Positions 1 through 7,115 are shown, counted from the first letter of the stretch. The stretch is 16,577 nucleotides of DNA from an uncultured Clostridia bacterium (GCA_947385185.1 CANDJX010000021.1:1-16577), one strand, 5' to 3'. Made by a program: numbers and translations. Notes: generated from the sequence alone by a model not told the origin.

Positions 1-29
1 TTTTTGTTTTTTCGGGTCTCTTGTGTTAA

Positions 30-44
30 CCCCCCCGGGGGGGG
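30..44. repeat. C7/G8 palindromic block
   Basis: Seven C residues (30-36) run straight into eight G residues (37-44), a self-complementary block with no loop. It lies just after a T-rich stretch (1-12) that could be the tail of an upstream terminator cut by the window edge. It may be part of an intergenic repeat or a terminator remnant; I cannot assign a function. Confidence 0.4.
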
Positions 45-118
45 CTTATCGGGGTACAAATAAATTTTTTGGCACACCCGGTTGGCAAAAAACTTTAAGT
101 TCACGCCGCCGAGCGTTT

Positions 119-1132
119 ATGACCGTAAAAGAATATATCGAAACATATTCGCCGTCATACCGCGGACATACTCCGGGGCATAAAGGCAAGCTCGATAAGC
201 GCGACGTTACCGAAATTCTCGACGCGTTTCCGGGGAAATCGATCGCGGAAAGCGAAAAGGGCGCGGCGTTTTTTTACGGCGCGTCGCATCTCCGTTTTCT
301 CGTCGGCGGGTCGTCGATCGGAATAAAGGCGGCGGTTCTTGCGCTCGGCGAAGATTTCGTGACCGACGGTTACTGTCATCGCGCCGTCGAAGAAGCGGCA
401 AGGCTTGCGGGAGTCGGGTGCTATAAGCTCCCCGCGCCCGTAGACGGACGTACGGGTCTGCCCGCGCTCGCTACGGCGGAGTCGGTCGTAAACGAAATGC
501 GGAACAGAGGCGTAAGAAACGCGCTCGTTCAGTATCCCGACTATTACGGACGGACGCCCGACTTAAAGAGGATTTATGCGGCGGTACGATCGGAGGGCGG
601 TAAGTTGATCTGCGATTCGGCGCACGGCGCGCATTTTTTTCTTCGTCCCGATCTGTTCCCGACGTCGGCGGTGCGACTCAGCGACGTATGCAATATGTCG
701 GCGCACAAAACGCTCGGCGCGTTGACGCAGACCGCGTTTCTTGCCGTCGGAGGAAATTTCGACGCGGCGGCGCTCGACGAAAAACTCGACGATCTCGGGA
801 CTACGAGCCCGAATTACGTACTCCTCGCGTCGCTCGAAACCGCGCTTGCGGACGGGCTTGAGAAAAGCGGGGAATACGACAGACTGAAAAAGTTTTCGGA
901 CGGACTCAGACGGGAAGTCCCGTGCCTCGAAAACGACGATTTCACGCGGCTTGTCGTCGACTTCGGCAAAGGCAACGGAAAAGCAGCGGCATACGCATTG
1001 TCCGAAATCGGCATAGTCGCGGAAAAATACGACGACAGATTTGTGATTTTCATACTTACGCCTTACGATACGGACGAAGAACTCGGCGTTCTGGCGGAGG
1101 GGATAAAACGAATACGCAAGGGGATAAAATGA
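119..1132 (+). CDS. Short Orn/Lys/Arg decarboxylase-fold PLP enzyme (YaaO-like, truncated form)
   Basis: A PLP-dependent fold-type I protein of the Orn/Lys/Arg decarboxylase major-domain family. Family landmarks are visible: PGHKG (19-23), the glycine/serine phosphate loop near 63-66, a cofactor-stacking His in DGYCHRAV (H87), D166 in the DSAHG motif, the Schiff-base K197 in SAHKT, and TSPNYVLLASL near 229-239. It has 337 residues, against about 450-480 for Bacillus YaaO-type proteins. The N-terminal section is shortened and the C-terminal OKR_DC_1_C domain is absent. An open frame reaches back to a GTG at 23, but the family similarity begins at ATG 119, so I chose that; no clear Shine-Dalgarno precedes it. 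Its TGA overlaps the tmk ATG, and in B. subtilis yaaO also sits beside tmk. Whether it decarboxylates an amino acid is unproven. Confidence 0.85.
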   Translation: MTVKEYIETYSPSYRGHTPGHKGKLDKRDVTEILDAFPGKSIAESEKGAAFFYGASHLRFLVGGSSIGIKAAVLALGEDFVTDGYCHRAVEEAARLAGVGCYKLPAPVDGRTGLPALATAESVVNEMRNRGVRNALVQYPDYYGRTPDLKRIYAAVRSEGGKLICDSAHGAHFFLRPDLFPTSAVRLSDVCNMSAHKTLGALTQTAFLAVGGNFDAAALDEKLDDLGTTSPNYVLLASLETALADGLEKSGEYDRLKKFSDGLRREVPCLENDDFTRLVVDFGKGNGKAAAYALSEIGIVAEKYDDRFVIFILTPYDTDEELGVLAEGIKRIRKGIK

Positions 1133-1746
1133 CTTATTCACACAACGGGAAACTGATCACATTCGAAGGTTGCGAGGGCGTAGGCAAGTCCACGCAGATC
1201 AGACTGCTCGAAAAATATTTTACGGAAGCGAACGTGCCCTGCCTTTTCACGCGCGAACCGGGCGGCACTCCCGTCGGAGAACGCGTAAGGGAGCTTCTCA
1301 AAGACAAAAGCATCGAGATGTTCTGCGAAACCGAACTTCTGCTTTTCGAGGCGGCGAGGCGGGAAAACACAGGACGGATAATAATTCCCGCGCTCGAGGA
1401 AGGCAAAGTCGTCGTCGTGGACAGGTATATCGACTCCACCACCGCGTATCAGGCGTTCGGCCGCGGCGTGGACAGAGCTACGGTGGATATGCTCAACCGC
1501 TACGGCAGCGCGGGCGTTAAGATAGATCTTACGCTTTTTCTCGACGCTCCGCCGTTCGCCAATACTTCGCGTACCGCGGACGACCGCATGGAGCTTGCGG
1601 GCGCGGAATTTCACAAAAGAGTGTACGAGGGATATAAGGCGATCGGCGTAAGCGAGGAACGTTTTGTTTCGGTCCCGACGTTCGAGGACAAAAACGTTAC
1701 CGCGGAGCGTATAATAGAAATTCTGAAGTCGAGAAACATCGTCTGA
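1129..1746 (+). CDS. tmk: Thymidylate kinase
   Basis: Phosphorylates dTMP to dTDP with ATP, an essential step of dTTP synthesis in the cytoplasm. The 205-residue protein has the usual family length. It shows the P-loop in FEGCEGVGKST (K20), the TREPGGTPVGERVR substrate segment, the DRYIDSTTAYQAFGRGVD motif that includes the DR(Y) nucleotide-handling pair, and a LID segment with RTADDRME followed by FHKRVYEGY. Translation starts at an ATG that overlaps the stop of the preceding PLP-enzyme gene (ATGA), which implies translational coupling. holB follows after 38 nt, as part of the same likely operon. The context of tmk beside clamp-loader genes is common in Bacillota. No residue known to be essential appears to be missing. 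Confidence 0.97.
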   Translation: MTYSHNGKLITFEGCEGVGKSTQIRLLEKYFTEANVPCLFTREPGGTPVGERVRELLKDKSIEMFCETELLLFEAARRENTGRIIIPALEEGKVVVVDRYIDSTTAYQAFGRGVDRATVDMLNRYGSAGVKIDLTLFLDAPPFANTSRTADDRMELAGAEFHKRVYEGYKAIGVSEERFVSVPTFEDKNVTAERIIEILKSRNIV

Positions 1747-1784
1747 AGGGCGATGAACGGACGGTATCGGAGGGCGCTTTGGTT

Positions 1785-2720
1785 ATGGTATATCCCGAAA
1801 AATATTTGCGGCTCGCCAAACGAACGGCGGCGTACCGCGCTCTCGAAAACGCGGCGAAAAAGGACAGGCTCGGACAGTCGTATTTGTTTGCGTCGCCGGA
1901 CACGTTGCTTTCGTCGTGCGTGGCTACGGCGGTAGCGTGTCTGGACGGGGATTGCGGCGGGTGTCTCGAATGCCCGCGTTGCAGGCGTATCGCGTCGGGG
2001 AAATGCGCGGACGTGATTTCGCTCGGCGGCGGAGGCTTCAAGGTGGAGGACGCGGACGTCGTAGTAGGCGGCTGCCTCGTCACTCCGGTCGAACTGAACA
2101 AAAAATATTACGTGCTCGATCTTACGGACGCGAACGAAGCAGCGCAGAATAAATTACTCAAAACGCTCGAGGATGCGCCCGAATGCGCGATTTTTTTCGT
2201 TGTCGCGCCCTCCCGCGCGTCCGTTCTTCCGACGGTGGCGAGCCGTCTCGAAACGGTCGTACCCGTGTCGGACGGATTGCCCGAAGCCGATGATTTCAGT
2301 CCTTATTATTCGCTTGCTATGTACGGAGGACGGGACAGTCTGACCGAATTCGACGGGCTTCTGTCGGGCGAAAAGGCGGGCTGTCTGACCGCGGCGCTCG
2401 GGTTTGTTACGTTTGCCGCCGCGGATAAAAAATTACAGGCGGTAGGACGGCTTCCGACGTCGCGCGAAGAATTCCGCGATACGCTCGGGTATATCGAGCT
2501 GATATTCGGGGATATTATGAAGAAGCAGAGCGGTCTGCCCGTCGAAACGTACGGACTGTACGATATAGACGGGATCGCGGCGGCGTTCCTGCCCGAAAGA
2601 ATGCCCGAAGCGCTGGGCGAAGTCAGGCGCGCGGTGCGTCGCGTCCCGACGGGCAATCTCGCGAGCATTGCGGATGCGCTTATAATAAAAATCACGGAGG
2701 TAGGCTTATGCCGACGGTAG
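1785..2720 (+). CDS. holB: DNA polymerase III delta' subunit
   Basis: The stator subunit of the clamp loader, which works with tau/gamma and delta to load the beta clamp. The 311-residue protein has the delta' pattern. It lacks a Walker A loop (the matching position reads QSYLFASPDT), has a zinc-knuckle Cys set (C52 or C57, then C60, C63, C66), has NKLLKTLEDAPECAIFFVV, the counterpart of the NALLKTLEEPP segment of DnaX, and has an SR motif at 153-154 where the family has SRC. Start choice: GGAGGG at 1769-1774 is 10 nt before ATG 1785. An in-frame TTG at 1779 would sit only 4 nt from that site and is less likely. The end overlaps ricT by 13 nt. The C-terminal part is divergent, as is usual for this subunit. 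Confidence 0.92.
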   Translation: MVYPEKYLRLAKRTAAYRALENAAKKDRLGQSYLFASPDTLLSSCVATAVACLDGDCGGCLECPRCRRIASGKCADVISLGGGGFKVEDADVVVGGCLVTPVELNKKYYVLDLTDANEAAQNKLLKTLEDAPECAIFFVVAPSRASVLPTVASRLETVVPVSDGLPEADDFSPYYSLAMYGGRDSLTEFDGLLSGEKAGCLTAALGFVTFAAADKKLQAVGRLPTSREEFRDTLGYIELIFGDIMKKQSGLPVETYGLYDIDGIAAAFLPERMPEALGEVRRAVRRVPTGNLASIADALIIKITEVGLCRR

Positions 2721-3598
2721 TAGGAATAAAATTCGACAATACGCCCAAAGTTTATTGGTTCGCCGCAGGCGACTTTGAATATAAACTCGGCGACAGAGTA
2801 ATAGTGGAAACCGCGCGCGGCGTGGAAATGGGCAGAGTAAAGACTCTCCCCGCGGAGGTCGACGAATCGAGGATAGTATCGCCGCTTAAAAGCGTGCTTA
2901 GGATCGCAAACGAGCACGACCTGGAAAAACAGGCGGAATACGAGGCGAAGCGTCCCGAAACCATCAGACTTGCCGCCGAAAAAATCGCGGCGCGCAAGTT
3001 GAAAATGAAACTCGTGGACGCTCAGTATACGATAGACGGCGCAAAGCTCGTGCTGTATTTTACGGCGGACAACCGCGTCGATTTCCGCGAACTCGTCAAA
3101 GATCTCGCATCGACTTTCCGCACGCGTATCGAACTTCGTCAGATCGGCACGCGCGACGAATGCCGTATGCTCGGCGGGCTCGGTCCGTGCGGCAGAGAGT
3201 GCTGCTGCGCATCGGGCTGCGATTTCGCCAAAGTCAATATCAAGATGGCGAAGAATCAGAATCTTTCGCTCAACCCGGGCAAAATTTCGGGTATGTGCGG
3301 CAGGTTGATGTGCTGTCTTTCGTATGAGAACGCTTACTACAGCGAAACGAATAAGATGATGCCCAAAATCGGTTCGTCGGTCAAAGTCCGCACCGACGAC
3401 GGCGAGGAGAGCGGCAGCGTAGTATCTATAAATCAGATCAAACTGACCGTGGGCGTCAAGACGGAAAATTCGACGGGGACGTTCGAAACCCGCGAATATC
3501 CGCTGTCGTCGATCGTGCGTCTGGACGGATCGAGCGCAGCCGACGACCTTACGGTCAGCTCGGCGGAAGCCGCCGAACTCGGCGAAATCGAGGATTGA
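2708..3598 (+). CDS. ricT: PSP1-domain iron-sulfur protein RicT/YaaT
   Basis: A homologue of B. subtilis YaaT (RicT), a member of the RicA-RicF-RicT complex that binds [4Fe-4S] clusters and affects RNase Y-dependent mRNA maturation, sporulation and competence. The 296-residue protein has the PSP1 domain and the diagnostic Cys block: GGLGPCGRECCCASGC (Cys 161, 165, 166, 167, 171), then KMAKNQNLSLNP (180-190), then SGMCGRLMCCLSYE (Cys 197, 202, 203). C152 is a further Cys. The C-terminal 90 residues include a small beta-rich stretch and an acidic tail. GGAGG at 2696-2700 lies 7 nt before the ATG, inside holB, so translation is coupled. YabA and TrmN6, which follow in B. subtilis, are absent here; ferredoxin genes with their own promoter come next. 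Confidence 0.94.
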   Translation: MPTVVGIKFDNTPKVYWFAAGDFEYKLGDRVIVETARGVEMGRVKTLPAEVDESRIVSPLKSVLRIANEHDLEKQAEYEAKRPETIRLAAEKIAARKLKMKLVDAQYTIDGAKLVLYFTADNRVDFRELVKDLASTFRTRIELRQIGTRDECRMLGGLGPCGRECCCASGCDFAKVNIKMAKNQNLSLNPGKISGMCGRLMCCLSYENAYYSETNKMMPKIGSSVKVRTDDGEESGSVVSINQIKLTVGVKTENSTGTFETREYPLSSIVRLDGSSAADDLTVSSAEAAELGEIED

Positions 3599-3655
3599 AA
3601 ACGCCGCATTAGAGCGGAAAATTACGCATATAAAGCAAAACCGCCGTCAAAACGG

Positions 3656-3684
3656 TAGACAAATCGAGGCGGGCGTGATATAAT
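3656..3684 (+). promoter_or_regulatory. Sigma-A-type promoter for the ferredoxin genes
   Basis: The -35 box TAGACA (3656-3661) and the -10 box TATAAT (3679-3684) are separated by 17 nt, and TGA directly before the -10 gives an extended -10 (TGnTATAAT). Transcription would start near 3691, giving a leader of about 31 nt that contains the strong AGGAGGAGG ribosome site (about 3708-3716) before ATG 3722. Confidence 0.85.
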
Positions 3685-3721
3685 TATCGACGATTACAGA
3701 TAAATACAGGAGGAGGAAACC

Positions 3722-3892
3722 ATGGCAAGAGTTATTTCGGACGAGTGCGTAGCGTGCGGTACCTGCGAGGGCGAGTGCCCTGTCGGCGCTATCGCAATGG
3801 GCGCGTCCCATTTCGAAGTTAATGCAGATACGTGCGTCGATTGCGGCGCTTGCGAAGCGGCATGCCCCGTCGGCGCTATAAGCGAGGCGTAA
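3722..3892 (+). CDS. 2[4Fe-4S] ferredoxin, first copy
   Basis: A 56-residue clostridial-type ferredoxin, a small soluble electron carrier. Both cluster motifs are complete: C9-x2-C12-x2-C15-x3-C19-P and C38-x2-C41-x2-C44-x3-C48-P. The length matches classical bacterial ferredoxins of about 55 residues. A very strong Shine-Dalgarno (AGGAGGAGG) and a near-consensus promoter lie upstream, so high expression is likely. A second ferredoxin gene begins 2 nt after its stop. The protein has no signal peptide and no extra domain. Its redox partner cannot be told from the context. Confidence 0.96.
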   Translation: MARVISDECVACGTCEGECPVGAIAMGASHFEVNADTCVDCGACEAACPVGAISEA

Positions 3893-3894
3893 TC

Positions 3895-4077
3895 ATGCCC
3901 AGAGTAATCAGCGATGCCTGCATAGCGTGCGGCACGTGCGAACCGAATTGCCCCGTCGGCGCTATAAGTCGCGGAGCGGAGCATTTCAATATCGCCGCGG
4001 ACGAATGCATCGATTGCGGAGCCTGCCAGGCGGCGTGCCCCGTCGACGCCATTATCGGCGACGAAGACGACGATTAA
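3895..4077 (+). CDS. 2[4Fe-4S] ferredoxin, second copy
   Basis: A 60-residue ferredoxin with two complete CxxCxxCxxxCP motifs, closely similar to the gene before it (MPRVISDACIACGTC against MARVISDECVACGTC). It differs by an acidic C-terminal tail (GDEDDD) and by Asp in place of Gly in the second cluster motif (CPVDAI against CPVGAI). The start at 3895 follows the family start. The frame opens earlier, at 3832, but that part is antiparallel in meaning to the first ferredoxin and shows no ferredoxin character. GAGG inside the end of the first gene (3884-3887) can serve as the ribosome site, 7 nt before the ATG. The two genes are almost certainly a tandem duplication. Confidence 0.95.
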   Translation: MPRVISDACIACGTCEPNCPVGAISRGAEHFNIAADECIDCGACQAACPVDAIIGDEDDD

Positions 4078-4084
4078 GTACATA

Positions 4085-4492
4085 ATGAAAAGAGCAATCA
4101 GGACATTACCCATTTTATTACTTGCGCTTACGGCTGTTTTTGCCGTGACGTTTCTTTTCGGTTGCGTTGACTCGGATTTTTCCGCCAACGTCGCCAAGCT
4201 CGAGGATAACGGTTATACCGTCAATACTCTCGACACCAACGCCAATATCCCGGGCGGCACTACCATAGTCGACGCGCGTAAGGGCACCGGCGTGGAAGAA
4301 GAATACGTCAGATTGTATTATTTCAATACCGAGGACGCGGCGATAGAGTACTATTACGGCACGTTTACCGAATATGCCGTGGTCGAGTTTGAAAAGAACA
4401 ATCCGGATCTTGCGTCGCGCCTTGCGCACAGGCTTGTGGGGAATATCGTTATTTTCGGTACGACGGGCGGCGTCGACGACGTTCTGGCTTGA
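4085..4492 (+). CDS. Small putative lipoprotein or exported protein, unknown function
   Basis: I do not recognise a family for this 135-residue protein. The N-terminus has a positively charged start (MKRAIR), a hydrophobic stretch (residues 8-25) and LFGC with Cys at 27, an imperfect lipobox. This suggests a lipid-anchored protein on the outer face of the membrane, or a membrane-tethered one. The mature part is small and acidic, with alternating beta-type segments and a pattern of aromatic residues (EEYVRLYYFNTEDAAIEYYYGTF). It has no further Cys. It starts 7 nt after the second ferredoxin, with no visible Shine-Dalgarno, so its translation probably depends on the gene before it. A terminator ends the unit at 4518-4553. 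Confidence 0.8.
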   Translation: MKRAIRTLPILLLALTAVFAVTFLFGCVDSDFSANVAKLEDNGYTVNTLDTNANIPGGTTIVDARKGTGVEEEYVRLYYFNTEDAAIEYYYGTFTEYAVVEFEKNNPDLASRLAHRLVGNIVIFGTTGGVDDVLA

Positions 4493-4517
4493 TTGCCGAA
4501 ATCAAATGATCACAATG

Positions 4518-4553
4518 AGGGGCGATTGAACGGATCGCCCCTTCTTTTTTCTT
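4518..4553 (+). terminator. Intrinsic terminator after the ferredoxin/lipoprotein unit
   Basis: The 9-bp perfect stem AGGGGCGAT (4518-4526) with ATCGCCCCT (4534-4542) has a 7-nt loop. It is followed by a T-rich tract (4542-4553, with six T in a row at 4545-4550). Confidence 0.92.
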
Positions 4554-4583
4554 AAAAACGACAAAATATTACAGAGGTGAATT

Positions 4584-5357
4584 ATGTCCAGATCTCCGCT
4601 CATGCAGATTATCAACAAATATAAACTCATGAAGCCCGACGATCTCGTTTCGGCGGCGAGAGACGGTAACGCCGACGCGGCGTGCGAGCTTGCCCGCAGG
4701 CTGTATATGGGCAAGGGCGTGGAAAAGAGTTACGAACTCGCCCGCGAATGGTTCGAAGCCGGCGCGGAGCAGGGTCACGCCGAATGCTGTTACGAGCTCG
4801 CTCAGATGATGATAGCCGGGCTCGGCGGAGAGGAAAATCAGGAACGCGCGGCGGAACTGTTCAAAACGGCGGCGGACAAGGGGGACAGGAACGCGATGTT
4901 CGAGCTCGGCGCCATGTACGCGCTCGGACGCGGCGTGAAAAAGAATTACGTCAAAGCGTCGAAATACCTCAGGCTGTCGGGTACCGAACAGGCGAGGGCA
5001 ATGCTCGAGGACGCGGCGGAGTGGTGGCGTCCCGCCGCGGAACAGGGTATTGCGGAGGGCGAATATCAGTACGGCGTATGCCTCGTGAACGGATACGGAG
5101 TCGTAAGCGACTTCGAGGAAGGATATAAATGGATATACCGCGCCGCGCTTAAAGATCACGCGCGTGCGGTGGACGCTATGAGTCAGATATACGAATTCGG
5201 CATAGGACTGCCCGCGGATAAAGCCAAAGCCGATTTCTGGAAGAAAAAATATTGCGAAATAACGGGCGCAAAGCCCGAAGAAGTGGGACTTAAACGCGTA
5301 TCGTTTGTGGATGAAGAGAGTACGGAAGACAATGGAAACGGAGAACGGAACGAATAA
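4584..5357 (+). CDS. Sel1-like tetratricopeptide-type repeat protein
   Basis: A 257-residue soluble repeat protein with about five Sel1-like repeats of about 36 residues. They are recognisable as AxxxLARxYxxGxGVxKxxxxAxxWFxxAAEQGH units near residues 29-64, 65-101, 102-137, 155-191 and 192-226. Such repeats form helical scaffolds for protein-protein contacts. There is no signal peptide or membrane segment, so it is probably cytoplasmic. The C-terminal 30 residues are acidic and look disordered. A good ribosome site (AGAGGTGA, 4573-4580) precedes the ATG. The end overlaps the start of the MATE transporter gene, implying co-expression. The partner and exact role cannot be told from the sequence. 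Confidence 0.9.
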   Translation: MSRSPLMQIINKYKLMKPDDLVSAARDGNADAACELARRLYMGKGVEKSYELAREWFEAGAEQGHAECCYELAQMMIAGLGGEENQERAAELFKTAADKGDRNAMFELGAMYALGRGVKKNYVKASKYLRLSGTEQARAMLEDAAEWWRPAAEQGIAEGEYQYGVCLVNGYGVVSDFEEGYKWIYRAALKDHARAVDAMSQIYEFGIGLPADKAKADFWKKKYCEITGAKPEEVGLKRVSFVDEESTEDNGNGERNE

Positions 5358-6765
5358 TTCGGAGGGCAAGCTCAACAGCGATAAAATGCGCAGTACGCCG
5401 ATAGGCAGACTGCTTATAACGATGTCGCTTCCCGCCATAGTTTCGATGCTGGTGCAGGCGCTCTACAACGTCATGGACACGGTATTCGTCGGAATGTATT
5501 ACAGCGGGCTCGGCGATTCGGAATACAACAGCGCGGTGCAGGCGCTCTCCGTCGCGTTCCCCATGCAGCTTATTATCGTATCGATAGGCATAGGGCTGGG
5601 CGTAGGCGCGAACGCGTGCATATCTCGAAAACTCGGCATGGGCGACAGAGAGGGCGCGACGCAGACGGCGCAGCACGCCATTCTTCTCGCGCTTGCAGCT
5701 TCGGTGATTCTCGCAGTAGTCGGACTTACCGTTTCCGGGCCGTTCATCACCGCGCTTGCGGACGTGAGCGGCGACAGCGGCAAGGTCATAGAATACGGCA
5801 CGACATATCTTACGATCGTCGCGTCGCTGTCTTTTGCGAGCACGATAGAGATCACGTGCAGTCGTATGCTTCAGTCCACGGGCAATATGCGCGTGCCCAT
5901 GATTTCGCAGGCGATGGGCGCGTGCGTCAATATCGCGCTCGATCCCATTCTGATTTTTGCGGGCGGCATGGGCGTTGCGGGCGCGGCGATCGCGACGGTG
6001 ATCTCGCAGTTCTGTTCGATGGCGTTTATCCTGACTATGTTCATAGCGAAGAAACAGGATATAAGCATACTCCCGAAAGGTTTTCGTTTCGGCGGCAAAG
6101 CGATGCTTGAAATAATCAACGTCGGTCTGCCCGCGCTCATCACGAACGCGATCGGCGCGGTGACGTATATATGTATAATGCTCATAATGAAAGCATACGG
6201 CATGGGGAACACGCCTCAGCAGGTGCTCGGACTGTATTTCAAGCTCAATTCGCTCATATTCATGCCGACTTTCGGGCTTATGCAGGGCGCGTTGCCCATA
6301 CTCGGATATAATTACGGCGCGGGGAACAAAAAACGGTATCTCGAATGCGTGAAGTACATGATCCTGATCTCGCTCGGGTTTATGCTTATCGGAGTCGTTT
6401 TGTTCGAAGCGGCGCCCGGCGCGATGCTCGGGCTGTTCAGCGCCAATGCCGACACGCTCGCCGAAGGCGCGGTCGCGCTCAGAATAATAGCGATCTGTTT
6501 CCCGATCGCGGCGTTCGGCATTACGACCATAAACGCATATCAGTCCCTTCAATGCGGCGTGCGTTCGCTTATCATGTCCATGACGCGTCAGCTCGGAATA
6601 ATCGTTCCGTTCGCGGCGATTTTCGGTCGGTTCGGTGTTCATATGATATGGATAGCTTATCCCGTGGCGGAAGCGATACCCATTCTCGTATTCTTCCCGT
6701 TGCTTTTCGGGACGATAAACAAAAAGTTCGCCGAGCGCAGAGCGATGAACGGAGAAATCGCATGA
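5332..6765 (+). CDS. MATE family multidrug/Na+ antiporter
   Basis: A 477-residue integral membrane protein of the multidrug and toxic compound extrusion family. It exports cationic compounds in exchange for H+ or Na+. Two homologous MatE halves are seen, about 12 hydrophobic helices in all. The first half opens with SLPAIVSMLVQALYNVMDTVFVG; the second contains GLPALITNAIGAVTYI and PTFGLMQGALPILGYNYGAGN. The substrate cannot be predicted. Start choice: ATG 5332 overlaps the end of the Sel1 gene by 26 nt, with GGAAG just upstream (5324-5328). A TTG at 5305, an ATG at 5311 and an ATG at 5386 are other possible starts, so the first 20 or so residues are uncertain. The gene ends in ATGA, shared with the alkyltransferase gene. 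Confidence 0.93.
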   Translation: METENGTNNSEGKLNSDKMRSTPIGRLLITMSLPAIVSMLVQALYNVMDTVFVGMYYSGLGDSEYNSAVQALSVAFPMQLIIVSIGIGLGVGANACISRKLGMGDREGATQTAQHAILLALAASVILAVVGLTVSGPFITALADVSGDSGKVIEYGTTYLTIVASLSFASTIEITCSRMLQSTGNMRVPMISQAMGACVNIALDPILIFAGGMGVAGAAIATVISQFCSMAFILTMFIAKKQDISILPKGFRFGGKAMLEIINVGLPALITNAIGAVTYICIMLIMKAYGMGNTPQQVLGLYFKLNSLIFMPTFGLMQGALPILGYNYGAGNKKRYLECVKYMILISLGFMLIGVVLFEAAPGAMLGLFSANADTLAEGAVALRIIAICFPIAAFGITTINAYQSLQCGVRSLIMSMTRQLGIIVPFAAIFGRFGVHMIWIAYPVAEAIPILVFFPLLFGTINKKFAERRAMNGEIA

Positions 6766-7076
6766 GCGGAAAAATCACGCCCGAAACGGTATACGACGTT
6801 GTGGCGCGCATTCCGGAAGGCAGAGTGATGTCTTACGGCGCGGTCGCGCGTGCGGCGGGCTTCCCCGGCAACGCGCGTGCGGTCGGGCGTTATCTGCACG
6901 TCAATCCGCGTCCCGGCATGATCCCGTGTCATCGCGTCGTATTTTCGGACGGCAGTCTTGCCCCGGCGTTTGCGTTCGGCGGCGAGGACGCGCAGCGCGC
7001 ACTGCTCGAAAAGGAAAGCGTGAAATTTACCGCGGACGGCAGAGTTAACATAAAAGAATGCGGGATAGATATATGA
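6762..7076 (+). CDS. One-domain O6-alkylguanine-DNA alkyltransferase homologue (MGMT family)
   Basis: A 104-residue protein equal to the C-terminal DNA-binding and active-site domain of MGMT/Ogt. It has VMSYGAVA (Y25), an arginine finger region NARAVGRYLHVNP (R39), and the active-site motif IPCHRVV with the alkyl-acceptor Cys at residue 56. In alkyltransferase-like (ATL) proteins of this size, Trp or Ala commonly replaces that Cys. Here Cys is kept, so direct repair is chemically possible. The N-terminal MGMT domain is absent, and there is no gene for it nearby. ATG 6762 overlaps the MATE stop, with GGAGA at 6751-6755. An intrinsic terminator follows. It could act as a repair enzyme or, like ATL proteins, as a lesion sensor for nucleotide excision repair. 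Confidence 0.92.
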   Translation: MSGKITPETVYDVVARIPEGRVMSYGAVARAAGFPGNARAVGRYLHVNPRPGMIPCHRVVFSDGSLAPAFAFGGEDAQRALLEKESVKFTADGRVNIKECGIDI

Positions 7077-7086
7077 CTCGGAGAAA

Positions 7087-7115
7087 GCGGCGGGCAGCGC
7101 GCCCGCTGTTTTTTT
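7087..7115 (+). terminator. Intrinsic terminator after the alkyltransferase gene
   Basis: The stem GCGGGC (7090-7095) with GCCCGC (7101-7106) is extended by a G-T and a C-G pair and has a 5-nt loop. It is followed by seven T (7109-7115). It ends the Sel1-MATE-alkyltransferase unit. Confidence 0.88.

Noticed and set aside
23..118. N-terminal extension of the PLP enzyme from GTG 23
   Set aside because: The extra 32 residues run through the C7/G8 palindrome and have no family similarity, and homology begins at ATG 119.
4543..4583. Promoter before the Sel1 gene
   Set aside because: TATTAC (4567-4572) could be a -10 box, but the matching -35 position falls in the T tract of the terminator and is not convincing.
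5290..6642. Minus-strand open frame of 450 codons opposite the MATE gene
   Set aside because: Its composition is dominated by Arg, His, Tyr and Glu, as expected for the reverse complement of a membrane-protein gene. No ribosome site or promoter was seen.
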